DNA of 64,000 nucleotides from Cypionkella sp. (GTDB lineage: Bacteria > Pseudomonadota > Alphaproteobacteria > Rhodobacterales > Rhodobacteraceae). Below are positions 17,379 to 26,351 of the stretch, piece after piece. The translations under genes and the position numbers were made by a program. Location of the stretch: NCBI RefSeq assembly GCF_030652235.1, contig NZ_JAUSBA010000026.1, positions 62,001 to 126,000 of the forward strand, given 5' to 3'. How positions within the stretch are numbered: position 1 is the stretch's first letter; each line of letters begins with the position of its first letter. The notes beneath the pieces were generated by a model. It was not told where the DNA came from, ran no database searches, and was given only the letters and a program-made list of their open reading frames with translations.

Positions 17379-18326
17379 TTATTGCGACAGGGTGAACGGG
17401 CCGGTGTATTTGTCCACGTTGTCTTTGGTGATCAGCAGGCAATCGAACAGCTGCTTTTCGGTCGCGGCACCGGTGGCCCCGGTTTTGATAAAGCTGTCGG
17501 CTTGCTTCACGGCCTCTGCCGAGAACACGGCGACGGGCTGCAACACGGTGTATTGCATCTCGCCCGCGGTGATCGCAGCAACTGCGTCTGGCGAGCCGTC
17601 AAAGCCGCCGACCTTCACGCCTTCCAGCTTGCCCGCTTCTTTCAAAGCTGCAATCGCGCCTAAAGCCATCTCGTCATTGCCAGCGATCACGCCGATGATG
17701 TCGGGGTTGGCTTGCAGGATCGACTGCATCTTGTCGTGGCCCTTGGTACGATCCCAATCGGCAACTTCCTTGGCGGCTTTCACCAGATCAGGATATTGCG
17801 TCAGCACGGTCTCATAGCCGTTCGAACGGGTGGCTGCGTTGTTGTCCGCCGGGTTGCCGAACAGTTCGGCGTAGCTGCCGGTCTCACCGACCGAAGCCAC
17901 CCACTGCTGTGCGCCCATCGCGGCACCCTGTGCGTTGTTGGACACCAGCTGCGCTTTGGCGAGGCCTTCTTTGTTGATCTCGGCATTCACCAAGAACACA
18001 GGAATGCCCGCATCAACGGCCTTTTGCACTGCACCGATCGAGCCATCGGCATTTGCCGGGTCAAGGATGATCGCAACAGATTTGTTGGTGATCGCGGTGT
18101 CGATCATTGTCGATTCCGCATTGGTGTCGCCTTTATGCGCCGAAACGCTGGCGGTGTAGCCGAGGCTTTCGGCGGTGGCAGCCGCGACATCGCCTTCGGT
18201 TTTCCAATAGGGGTTCGCCGGGTCGTTAACGATGATGGTGATCAGGCCTTCGGCGAAGGATGTGCCTGCGAGCAGGGCGTTGATCGCAACAGCGGCGAGC
18301 AGCGCGCGTTTGGTCATTGTGAACAT
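17379..18326 (-). CDS. Polyol ABC transporter substrate-binding protein (EryG-like)
   Basis: Periplasmic binding protein of 315 residues. The signal peptide is MFTMTKRALLAAVAINALLA ending near GTSFAEG. The mature start LITIIVNDPANPYWKTEGD and the segment TNKSVAIILDPANADGSIG match binding proteins for erythritol/xylitol-type polyols and ribose. GGGAGAG lies about seven bases upstream of the ATG at 18326. It is encoded with the permease, the two-domain ATPase and a DUF2291 protein, the set found with eryEFG in Rhizobiales. The EryG role is inferred from family and from the adjacent ery genes; xylitol or another polyol is possible. Confidence 0.82.
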   Translation of the reverse strand: MFTMTKRALLAAVAINALLAGTSFAEGLITIIVNDPANPYWKTEGDVAAATAESLGYTASVSAHKGDTNAESTMIDTAITNKSVAIILDPANADGSIGAVQKAVDAGIPVFLVNAEINKEGLAKAQLVSNNAQGAAMGAQQWVASVGETGSYAELFGNPADNNAATRSNGYETVLTQYPDLVKAAKEVADWDRTKGHDKMQSILQANPDIIGVIAGNDEMALGAIAALKEAGKLEGVKVGGFDGSPDAVAAITAGEMQYTVLQPVAVFSAEAVKQADSFIKTGATGAATEKQLFDCLLITKDNVDKYTGPFTLSQ

Positions 18327-18417
18327 AGTCTCTCTCCCTTGGTTGATTTAGTCTTTGGTTGCCAATGACTTGGCGGGGTCTTTCCGCACCGGATAGGCCT
18401 CGTTGCGGCGAAGTGGG

Positions 18418-19467
18418 TTACGCCATGGCTTTCGCCTTCGGCTTGTATTGGATCGAGTTCAGCAGCACCGCCAGAACGATCACCGCACCGGTGAACACGG
18501 TCTGCCAGTAAGACGACACGCCGATGATCACCAGACCATCGGACAGAAAGCCGATTACGAACGCGCCCAGCATGGTGCCGCGAATGGTGCCGCGGCCGCC
18601 CGTCAGCGCCGCCCCGCCGATCACGACGGCGGCGATGGCGGTCAGCTCATAGGTTGTGCCAGCGGTCGGGCCAGCCGATGTGAGCTGTGAAGACAGCACA
18701 AGGCCAGCGATGGCGGCACAGATGCCCGACAAAACATAGACCGTGATCTGCACCCGCTTGACCGGCACGCCTGACAGTTCCGCCGCCCGCTCATTTCCGC
18801 CCGAGGCATAAAGCCAGCGGCCAAAGGCTGTGCGCGATAGCATCAGGCCTGCAAGGATGGCGAGGGTGGCCAGCACCACGACGCCAATCGGCACACTCCA
18901 TTCGCGGCTAAAACCAAGGCGGTTGAAACCCAGCCAATCAAAGCCCTGATTGCCCAGCTCGGGTTTGCCCCCAAGATTGTTGAACGTTAAACCATTTGTC
19001 ATCAGCAGCGCAACGCCGCGCGCCACATACAGCACGCCAAGCGAGGCGACAAAGGCCGGAACCTTGAACCAAGCGATCAGCACTCCGTTCACCAGCCCGA
19101 CAAACCCGCCCAAAGCGCAGGTCAACAGCGCCACCGCCCAGACCGGGGGATAGAGGATGACGCCAAAGCTATCGATCTGCACGCCTTGCATCAGATAGCC
19201 CGCGATGCAGCCCGAAAGCCCCAAGGTGGACCCCACCGAAAGGTCAATCCCGCCGTTCAGGATGACCAACAGCATGCCGATCGCCAGGATGCCATAGATC
19301 GCCACATGGCTCGCCATGATCAGGAAATTCGCCAGTGAGAAGTAGTGCGGCGACAGCAGCGAGAACACCACGATGATGGCGATCAGCGCGAAGAAGGCGC
19401 GGCCTTCCAGCAGCAGTGCAATCGGGTCAAACCTTTGTTTCACGGCGGTTTTTGGGGTCGTTGACAT
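18418..19467 (-). CDS. Polyol ABC transporter permease (EryF-like)
   Basis: Inner-membrane subunit of 349 residues with eight to ten hydrophobic segments. The CUT2 permease motif VILNGGIDLSVGSTLGLSG is near residue 70. The coupling loop contains ASGGNERAAELSGVPVKRVQ, and AAVVIGGAALTGGRGTIRGT is typical of RbsC-like proteins. It lies nine bases after the ATPase gene and 91 bases before the binding-protein gene. Pairing with the EryG-like protein and DUF2291 supports polyol transport. Confidence 0.88.
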   Translation of the reverse strand: MSTTPKTAVKQRFDPIALLLEGRAFFALIAIIVVFSLLSPHYFSLANFLIMASHVAIYGILAIGMLLVILNGGIDLSVGSTLGLSGCIAGYLMQGVQIDSFGVILYPPVWAVALLTCALGGFVGLVNGVLIAWFKVPAFVASLGVLYVARGVALLMTNGLTFNNLGGKPELGNQGFDWLGFNRLGFSREWSVPIGVVVLATLAILAGLMLSRTAFGRWLYASGGNERAAELSGVPVKRVQITVYVLSGICAAIAGLVLSSQLTSAGPTAGTTYELTAIAAVVIGGAALTGGRGTIRGTMLGAFVIGFLSDGLVIIGVSSYWQTVFTGAVIVLAVLLNSIQYKPKAKAMA

Positions 19468-19476
19468 CGGTTGCTC

Positions 19477-21006
19477 CTAGTGGGCCACGGCTTCGCCAGA
19501 GGCGGCCATGATCTTTTCTTTGCTGACAGTGTGATCAAACTCGGCCGAAATCCGACCCCGGTGCATCACGATAATCCGGTGCGCAATCGACAGGCATTCG
19601 CCGACTTCCGAGGTGGAATAGACCACCGCCAGCCCCTGTTTCGCGCCTTCGGACAGCAGCCGGAACACCTCGGCTTTTGCGCCAATGTCGATGCCGCGCG
19701 ACGGCTCATCCAGCACGATCACCTTCGGATTGGTCGCCAGCATCTTGCCGATCACCACCTTTTGCTGATTGCCGCCTGACAGCGAGCCTATTGGCGCTGT
19801 ACCGCTCGCATCGGTCTTCACGGTCACCTTACGGATGGCGTCACTGATCACGGTTTGCTCGGCCTTCCGAGAGGTAAACAGTCCCTTGGTAAACGCGCCA
19901 ATGCTGGCAAGCGACAGGTTCTGGCCGACTGACATGGTCTGCACCAAGCCGTCGCGCTGGCGGTCCTCTGGCACCAGAACCAGCCCGCGGGCGATGCGTT
20001 GCGCGATGGTCAGGCCAGACACATCGCGACCTTGCAGCATCACCCGGCCGCCAGACGGGGCCAGACGCCCGGCCACACATTCCAGCAGTTCGGTGCGACC
20101 GGCACCCATCAGCCCATAAATACAGACGATTTCTCCGGCGCGGACGGAAAGCGAAAGCCTGTCCACCACCGAAAACCCCACCCCCGCCGCATCCGGCACC
20201 GACAGGTTTTCGATGCTCAGCGCCATCTCGCCCATCGCATAGCCGTCGGGCGGCGAGCCAAGGTCGAAATTCTCGCCGACCATGTTGCGCACGATCCATT
20301 CCAGATCAATCTGTGCCCGCTCGGCATCGGCCGTCATCGCGCCATCGCGCAGAACCACCGCATGGTTGGTGATCTGCAAGGCTTCCTCAAGATGGTGCGA
20401 GATATAGACAATCGACACGCCACGCGCGGTCAGATCTCGGATCACTTTGAACAAAACCTGCACTTCTGTCGCAGACAGCGCGCTGGTGGGTTCATCCATG
20501 ATCAGGATGCGCGAGTTCACCGACAAGGCCCGCGCAATTTCAACGATTTGCTGCTGACCCAACCGCAGTTCCTCTACCGGGGTCAGCGGGTCGATGTCTT
20601 CTTCCAATTCCGCCATCAAAGCCCGGGTCTGGCGTTCTTCCTCGGCATAATCGACGCCAGTGCGGGTCATAATCTCGCGGCCCATAAAGATATTGTCGCG
20701 GACATTCATATTGGTGGCAAGGCTAAGCTCTTGGTGGATAATCGAAATTCCGCGATTCCGCGCATCGGTGGAATTGGCGAAACTGACAGGCGCGCCATCC
20801 AGCACGATCTGCCCCGACGTCGGTTTCACCACGCCTGACAGGATCTTCATCAGCGTCGATTTACCCGCGCCATTTTCGCCAAACAAAGTGGTGACCTGCC
20901 CGCGATGAATGTCGAAGTTCACCCCCCTCAGAGCGTGAATATTGCCGTAAGACTTGGCGATGTTGCGCGCCGAAAGCACCGGTTCTTGTGGCAGATCGAG
21001 GCTCAT
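19477..21006 (-). CDS. Polyol ABC transporter ATP-binding protein, two-domain (EryE-like)
   Basis: Tandem ATPase of 509 residues as in RbsA/XylG. The first domain has Walker [17 protein letters not shown], Walker B ILIMDEPTSALS and H-loop ISHHLEE. The second has a degenerate Walker A (GLMGAGRTELLE) but a strong signature [15 protein letters not shown]. Loss of a canonical second P-loop is normal in this family. Its ATG overlaps the DUF2291 stop as ATGA, so the two are translated together. Confidence 0.9.
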   Translation of the reverse strand: MSLDLPQEPVLSARNIAKSYGNIHALRGVNFDIHRGQVTTLFGENGAGKSTLMKILSGVVKPTSGQIVLDGAPVSFANSTDARNRGISIIHQELSLATNMNVRDNIFMGREIMTRTGVDYAEEERQTRALMAELEEDIDPLTPVEELRLGQQQIVEIARALSVNSRILIMDEPTSALSATEVQVLFKVIRDLTARGVSIVYISHHLEEALQITNHAVVLRDGAMTADAERAQIDLEWIVRNMVGENFDLGSPPDGYAMGEMALSIENLSVPDAAGVGFSVVDRLSLSVRAGEIVCIYGLMGAGRTELLECVAGRLAPSGGRVMLQGRDVSGLTIAQRIARGLVLVPEDRQRDGLVQTMSVGQNLSLASIGAFTKGLFTSRKAEQTVISDAIRKVTVKTDASGTAPIGSLSGGNQQKVVIGKMLATNPKVIVLDEPSRGIDIGAKAEVFRLLSEGAKQGLAVVYSTSEVGECLSIAHRIIVMHRGRISAEFDHTVSKEKIMAASGEAVAH

Positions 21007-21650
21007 TTCAGCTCCAAAGACACCGGGGTGATCATCCAGCTTTTCGGATTCACCAGCTTGAACGCGCCCACCACAGACACGGTCTTGCCCGTCAGCGCGC
21101 TGTTATCAACGCCATCCAGCACCAGCTTTTTCATCTCTTTGTTCAGCGCCGAGCCGGCGTCCTGATATTCGATCTGATTGGTGAATTGGCTGAAGCTGAT
21201 CTCGCCTGTGGCATCGCGCAATTCGGTGCCGTTGATCGCGGGGCCGGTCTGCACGCGCAAGCGCAAAGGGGCCGGAATGCCCGCAACATCAACATAATAG
21301 ATGCCGGATTTGCCTTCACCGGCCACGCCTTCCAGCTTCACCGAATAGACGCCACCGACGCTATATTTCGCCTCTGCTGCCTTCGGATCAGCTGCAATCG
21401 CGGTGGCCAACTCCTGCGCATCCACCGCGCGCGCCGTGACATTGGCCTGCACTTTCGGGAAGGTCTCGGCCCCAAATGCCTCGGGCGAAAACACCGCCGC
21501 GCGCACATCGGCATCCGAGCCGATCCGCACCACCGTGGTATCCAGCGCCATCGCGCCCAGCACCGCCACGACCACAGCAGCGGTGATCAGAACTGCGCGA
21601 TTGGCGCGGGGCTGATCGGAATGTGGCGCGGCGTCAGGCTGTTGGCTCAT
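21003..21650 (-). CDS. DUF2291-family membrane-anchored periplasmic protein
   Basis: 215-residue protein with a short cytoplasmic lead, one hydrophobic segment (VLITAAVVVAVLGAMAL, about 21-37) and a periplasmic domain containing SVGGVYSVKLEGVAGEG. It matches the DUF2291 family, whose genes recur with erythritol/polyol ABC importers; no biochemical role is established to my knowledge. Unlike many members it lacks a lipobox cysteine, so it is held by the uncleaved helix. It is the first gene of the leftward importer operon and overlaps the ATPase gene. ATG at 21650 is chosen because the 30 upstream residues are unlike the family. Confidence 0.8.
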   Translation of the reverse strand: MSQQPDAAPHSDQPRANRAVLITAAVVVAVLGAMALDTTVVRIGSDADVRAAVFSPEAFGAETFPKVQANVTARAVDAQELATAIAADPKAAEAKYSVGGVYSVKLEGVAGEGKSGIYYVDVAGIPAPLRLRVQTGPAINGTELRDATGEISFSQFTNQIEYQDAGSALNKEMKKLVLDGVDNSALTGKTVSVVGAFKLVNPKSWMITPVSLELK

Positions 21651-22321
21651 AAGGTGGCGACCTTGGATGTGACGGCAAAAGATGTGGCGGTGGATGAGCT
21701 GCGCGGGGCGAATAGGGAGAACACCGGTCGTGCCCAGCACAAACAGCGCGCCCAGCCTTGATGCGGCTGCGTTTTCAGCATGACTCCCCCCTTCTTTCTG
21801 CCGATCCGTGGGGCGATTTCCTCCCGCCGCGCGATCTGGCCTATCGTAAATCTATCGTTGTGATAGAGTTATGATATCAACTCTTGGCATAATGTTATAA
21901 GTTTTTGCATCTGTCAATCGGGTCTTTTGCAATCGTGCGGCCTGTGTTCTTAGCAATCTGCCCGTGGTTTTCGCCCGGCGGCCCGAGTCGTCAGCAATTC
22001 TTGCATCCGCGGAAAGTGCTGCGATGCGGCGAAAGAGCGTGAAGATTTCAGCAATATTAAATGCAAGATACTAATAAACAAAGATAATATACAATATCTG
22101 TCGATTCAGGCCCACAACAGGCGAAGTCCCGCGACGGTACCCATCTCAAGTCGGTTGTGATCGCGCCGATCTGCCTTGAGCTTTGGTTGACACACGGTAG
22201 TTTATCTGAAATAAATTGCGCTGTCCGTAAAATAATTCATTTTCTGTGTTATCTCTCTGTGATAATGCGGTCAGGCCAGTCGGCGGGGATGGGAATGCGC
22301 GCGGGCTGAGGGGGAGGCGGC
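21651..22321. promoter_or_regulatory. Divergent promoter region between the polyol importer and eryABC
   Basis: This 671-base stretch holds no convincing gene and is AT-rich after about 21840. It contains a symmetric site AGAGTT-N8-AACTCT (21865-21884) centred on GATATC. Nearer eryA there is a TTGACA box (22187-22192) with ATAAAT 18 bases later (22211-22216). A TTATC-N7-GATAA inverted repeat (22249-22265) lies 57 bases before the eryA start. These look like two oppositely directed promoters with operators for the SorC (EryD) and DeoR (EryR) regulators. Which protein binds which site is unknown. Confidence 0.55.
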
Positions 22322-23890
22322 ATGGCAGAGCTTTTGATCGGCATTGATTCGGGCACTTCAGTGGTCAAAGCTGTGGCGTTTGCCCTGAATGGCGCGCAAA
22401 TCGCCGCCTTTGCGGTGCCCAACGCCTACAGGGCGGGCGGGGATGGGGCGGCGACGCAAAGCCTTGCGCAGACTTGGGCCGATTGTGCGACTGCCCTGCG
22501 TGGCTTGGCCGAAAAGGTGCCGAACCTCGCCGCGCGCACGGCAGCGGTGTCGGTCACAGCACAAGGCGATGGGACTTGGTTGGTGGGTCCGGGCAACACA
22601 CCCATCGGCGATGCGTGGCTGTGGCTGGATGCCCGCGCGGCCCTAACCGTCGAACGTCTCGCCGCCAGCCCCGCCAATCGCGCCCGATTTGAGGCGACGG
22701 GAACCGGGCTGAACACCTGCCAGCAGGGCAGCCAGATGGCGCATATGGATCGTTTCCACCCTGAGTTGCTGGATGCAGCCGAGGTGGTATTACATTGCAA
22801 AGACTGGATTTATCTGAATCTCACGGGCGTCCGTGCGACTGACCCTTCCGAGGCTAGCTTTACCTTCGGCAACTTCCGAACCCGCGCCTATGACGATACA
22901 GTGATCGAGGCTTTGGGCCTGCACCATCGTCGCAACCTCATGCCCGAAATCATCGACGGCAGCCAGATCACGCATTTCCTCACGCCCGAGGCGGCCGCCC
23001 AAACTGGCCTGCGCGCGGGTACGCCCGTCAGCCTTGGCTTCGTCGATATGGTGATGACGGCGCTGGGGGCGGGGGTGCACACTGAGGCGGTGGGGGCGGC
23101 CTGTTCTACGGTTGGCTCGACCGGCGTGCACATGCGGTCCACTCCGGTCGCGGGCGTGAATCTGAACGCCGAGGGCACCGGCTATGTGATCTGCTTGCCG
23201 GTGCCGGGCATGGTGACGCAGGTGCAGACCAATATGGCAGCGACGTTAAACATTGATTGGCTGCTGCGGATGGCGGCTGACCTTATGTCCGATTTCGGGC
23301 GGTCCACTAAACATGCCGATCTGGTGCCGCTGATTGAAAGCTGGTTGGCGGCGAGTAAACCCGGCGCCTTGCTCTATCACCCGTATATTTCCGAGGCTGG
23401 CGAGCGCGGGCCTTTTGTGAATGCCGACGCCCGCGCGGGCTTTGTCGGCCTGAATTTCAATCACCGTTTCGCCGATTTGCTACGGGCTGTGGTCGAAGGT
23501 TTGGGCATGGCGACCCGGGATTGTTACGCCGCGATGGGCGCTATGCCGTTGGAATTGCGGCTGACGGGGGGGGCTGCGCGATCACAAGGCCTGCGCGGCG
23601 TGTTGTCTGCGGCCACGGGTGCGCCGGTGCGGGTGTCGGCGAGGGAGGAGGCGGGTGCCGCCGCCGCCGCAATGATGTCAGCGGTGGCGATTGGCGCGTA
23701 TCCATCGATGGACGCCTGTATTGCCGAATGGGTCACACCCTTGCTTGGCGCGGCGGAAGCGCCTGATCCCGCCCTGACTGACACCTACGCCCAAACCTAT
23801 CCCGCCTATAAATCCGCCCGCGAGGGGCTGACCGCCGCATGGTCGCAGCTTGCGGACAGCCGCCACGTCAAAGACAGGACAACCGAATGA
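22322..23890 (+). CDS. eryA: Erythritol kinase EryA (FGGY family)
   Basis: FGGY kinase of 522 residues that in Brucella and rhizobia converts erythritol to L-erythritol 4-phosphate. The N-terminal phosphate motif is IGIDSGTSVVKAVAFA; ELRLTGGAARSQGLRGVLSA is the second-domain ATP motif. GGGGGAGG lies just upstream of ATG 22322. The assignment rests on the FGGY fold plus direct coupling (ATGA overlap) to eryB, followed by a clear eryC, which is the diagnostic eryABC order. A related polyol cannot be excluded, but context is strong. Confidence 0.9.
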   Translation: MAELLIGIDSGTSVVKAVAFALNGAQIAAFAVPNAYRAGGDGAATQSLAQTWADCATALRGLAEKVPNLAARTAAVSVTAQGDGTWLVGPGNTPIGDAWLWLDARAALTVERLAASPANRARFEATGTGLNTCQQGSQMAHMDRFHPELLDAAEVVLHCKDWIYLNLTGVRATDPSEASFTFGNFRTRAYDDTVIEALGLHHRRNLMPEIIDGSQITHFLTPEAAAQTGLRAGTPVSLGFVDMVMTALGAGVHTEAVGAACSTVGSTGVHMRSTPVAGVNLNAEGTGYVICLPVPGMVTQVQTNMAATLNIDWLLRMAADLMSDFGRSTKHADLVPLIESWLAASKPGALLYHPYISEAGERGPFVNADARAGFVGLNFNHRFADLLRAVVEGLGMATRDCYAAMGAMPLELRLTGGAARSQGLRGVLSAATGAPVRVSAREEAGAAAAAMMSAVAIGAYPSMDACIAEWVTPLLGAAEAPDPALTDTYAQTYPAYKSAREGLTAAWSQLADSRHVKDRTTE

Positions 23891-25410
23891 GCCTTAGTAT
23901 TTCTGAGCCTAAGATTTCTGACCCTAATTTGGTTGATCTGTTCGTCATTGGTGGTGGCATCAACGGCGCGGGCATCGCGCGCGATGCTGCGGGGCGGGGG
24001 CTTTCAGTGGTCTTGTGTGAAAAGGATGATCTGGCGCAGGGCACCTCATCACGCTCTGGCAAGCTGGTGCATGGCGGTCTGCGCTATCTGGAATATTACG
24101 AATTTCGCCTTGTGCGTGAGGCCCTTATCGAACGCGAGGTGCTGCTAAATGCCGCCCCGCATATTATCTGGCCGATGCGGTTTGTGCTGCCACATTCGCC
24201 CACGGATCGGCCTGCGTGGCTGGTGCGGTTGGGGCTGTTCCTGTACGACCACCTCGGCGGGCGCAAGAAACTTCCCGGCACCCGGACGCTGGATCTCATG
24301 CGCGATCCGCAGGGTGCGCCGATCATGGATCAGTATAAACGCGGCTTTGAATATTCCGATTGCTGGGTGGATGACGCGCGCTTGGTGGTGCTGAACGCTT
24401 TGGATGCCGCTGAGAAGGGCGCGCTGGTTTTGACCCGCACCGCCTGCACCTCGGCGCGGCGCGAGAACGGCGCTTGGACGGTGGAAACCACCGATCAAAA
24501 TGGCGAAACCCGCAGCTTTCGGGCGCGCTGTATGGTCAATGCGGCGGGGCCGTGGGTGACGGATATCGTCACGCGGGTGGCGGGATCGAACTCGGCGCGC
24601 AATGTCCGGCTGGTCAAGGGCAGCCATATCATCGTGCCGAAATTTTGGGCCGGGGAACACGCTTACCTCGTGCAAAACCACGACAAACGGGTGATTTTCA
24701 TCAACCCCTACGAGGGAGACAAGGCGCTAATTGGCACCACCGATGTCGCCTATGAGGGCCGGGCGGAGGAGGTCACGGCGAGCGAGGCCGAGATCGACTA
24801 TCTGATCGCCGCCGTTAACCGCTATTTCAAGGAAAAGTTGCGCCGCGCCGATGTGGTGCACCATTTTTCAGGCGTGCGCCCCCTGTTTGACGATGGCAAA
24901 GGCAATCCCTCGGCAGTGACACGCGACTATGTGTTTGATCTCGATGAGACGGGCGGCGTGCCGTTGTTGAACGTGTTTGGTGGCAAGATCACCACCTTCC
25001 GCGAACTGGCCGAGCGTGGTTTGCACCGCCTGAGAACTGTGTTTCCGCAGATGGGGTCGGATTGGACCGCGACCGCTACACTGCCGGGCGGAGAGATGCC
25101 GAATGCCGATTATGAAAGCTTTGCCAATGACTTGCGGGTGACCTATCCGTGGATGCCACGCAGCCTGATCCGGCACTATGGCCGCCATTACGGTGCGCGT
25201 ACCCGTGATCTGGTCGGCACGGTAACCAGCTTAGACGGCTTGGGCCAACACTTTGGCGGCGATCTTTACGAGGCCGAAGTCCGCTATCTGATTGCCCGCG
25301 AATGGGCGCAAACGGCGGAAGATATCCTGACCCGGCGTACCAAGCATAACCTGCATCTGACCACCGAGCAGCAAGCGGCTTTCACCACTTGGATGGGGCA
25401 GGCGGCCTGA
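23887..25410 (+). CDS. eryB: Erythritol-phosphate dehydrogenase EryB (GlpD family, FAD)
   Basis: Flavoprotein of 507 residues that oxidises L-erythritol 4-phosphate to L-3-tetrulose 4-phosphate (L-erythrulose 1-phosphate). The FAD-binding motif is LFVIGGGINGAGIARDAAGR, followed by GTSSRSGKLVHGGLRYLEYY, the GlpD signature. NVFGGKITTFRELAERGLH is the late conserved block. ATG at 23887 forms ATGA with the eryA stop; the 16 in-frame codons before it belong to the eryA end read in another frame. It is shorter than the other GlpD-like protein in the window (563 residues), so the two are probably not recent duplicates. Confidence 0.92.
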   Translation: MSLSISEPKISDPNLVDLFVIGGGINGAGIARDAAGRGLSVVLCEKDDLAQGTSSRSGKLVHGGLRYLEYYEFRLVREALIEREVLLNAAPHIIWPMRFVLPHSPTDRPAWLVRLGLFLYDHLGGRKKLPGTRTLDLMRDPQGAPIMDQYKRGFEYSDCWVDDARLVVLNALDAAEKGALVLTRTACTSARRENGAWTVETTDQNGETRSFRARCMVNAAGPWVTDIVTRVAGSNSARNVRLVKGSHIIVPKFWAGEHAYLVQNHDKRVIFINPYEGDKALIGTTDVAYEGRAEEVTASEAEIDYLIAAVNRYFKEKLRRADVVHHFSGVRPLFDDGKGNPSAVTRDYVFDLDETGGVPLLNVFGGKITTFRELAERGLHRLRTVFPQMGSDWTATATLPGGEMPNADYESFANDLRVTYPWMPRSLIRHYGRHYGARTRDLVGTVTSLDGLGQHFGGDLYEAEVRYLIAREWAQTAEDILTRRTKHNLHLTTEQQAAFTTWMGQAA

Positions 25411-25411
25411 G

Positions 25412-26341
25412 ATGTTAACGCTTTCACTCAACACCAACCCCCTCGTCAACCGCTTCGCCGACCCGGATGACCTGATCCAGACCGTTGCCCGCGACCTGCG
25501 CATCCGCGATTTGCAACTGACGCATGAGTTCATCAATCCGTCGTGGCCCGCCCCGGTGATCCGCCGCCTGACCCGTCAGATGTGCGCGGCCTTGCAACGC
25601 ACCGGTGTCCGCGTCACCTCGGGCATGACCGGGCCCTATGGCCGCCTGAACCACTTCGGCCACCCCGACCGTGACGTACGCCGCTATTATATCGATTGGT
25701 TCAAAACCTTCGCCGATATCACCGCCGATCTGGGCGGCACCAGCATCGGCACCCAGTTTGCCATCTTCACCTACGCTGATTTCGATGACCTCAACCGCCG
25801 TGAAACCTTGATCCAGACCGCCATCGACTGTTGGGCCGAAGTCGCCGAGCATGCTAAATCCGCTGGCCTGACAAATGTGTTCTGGGAGCCGATGAGCGTC
25901 GGCCGTGAGTTTGGTGAGACCATCGCTGCAGCGATGGCTTTGCAAACCCGCCTGACCGAAGCCAAGATGGCCATTCCGATGTGGATGATGGCCGACATTG
26001 ACCACGGCGATCTGACCAGCCCGAACCCCGATGATGTCGACCCCTACGCCTGGGCGCGCGCCGTGCCCAGGGTGTCGCCGATTATCCATATCAAGCAAAG
26101 CCTTATGGACAAAGGCGGTCACCGCCCCTTCACCGCCGGTTTCAACGCCAAAGGCCGGATTCATCCTGAGCCGCTTCTCAAAGCCTTCGCCGAGGGCGGT
26201 GCCAAAGACAATGAAATCTGTCTGGAGCTGTCGTTCAAAGAGCGTAACCCGAATGACCGCGACGTGATCGGGCAAATCGCTGAAAGCATTGCGTTTTGGG
26301 CCCCACATATTAACAGCGGCGTTAACGATCTTAACCTCTGA
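25412..26341 (+). CDS. eryC: Tetrulose-4-phosphate racemase EryC (xylose isomerase-like)
   Basis: TIM-barrel protein of 309 residues of the xylose-isomerase superfamily. In Brucella, EryC interconverts L- and D-3-tetrulose 4-phosphate. The start LTLSLNTNPLVNRFADPDDL is a strong EryC hallmark. Likely metal ligands include the glutamate of FWEPMSVGREFGET, the aspartate and histidine of MADIDHGD and the glutamate of ICLELSFKERNP. It begins one base after eryB. It can also take L-erythrulose 1-phosphate from the D-apiose pathway encoded at 33-40 kb. Confidence 0.92.
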   Translation: MLTLSLNTNPLVNRFADPDDLIQTVARDLRIRDLQLTHEFINPSWPAPVIRRLTRQMCAALQRTGVRVTSGMTGPYGRLNHFGHPDRDVRRYYIDWFKTFADITADLGGTSIGTQFAIFTYADFDDLNRRETLIQTAIDCWAEVAEHAKSAGLTNVFWEPMSVGREFGETIAAAMALQTRLTEAKMAIPMWMMADIDHGDLTSPNPDDVDPYAWARAVPRVSPIIHIKQSLMDKGGHRPFTAGFNAKGRIHPEPLLKAFAEGGAKDNEICLELSFKERNPNDRDVIGQIAESIAFWAPHINSGVNDLNL

Positions 26342-26351
26342 GGGGGCTCCC

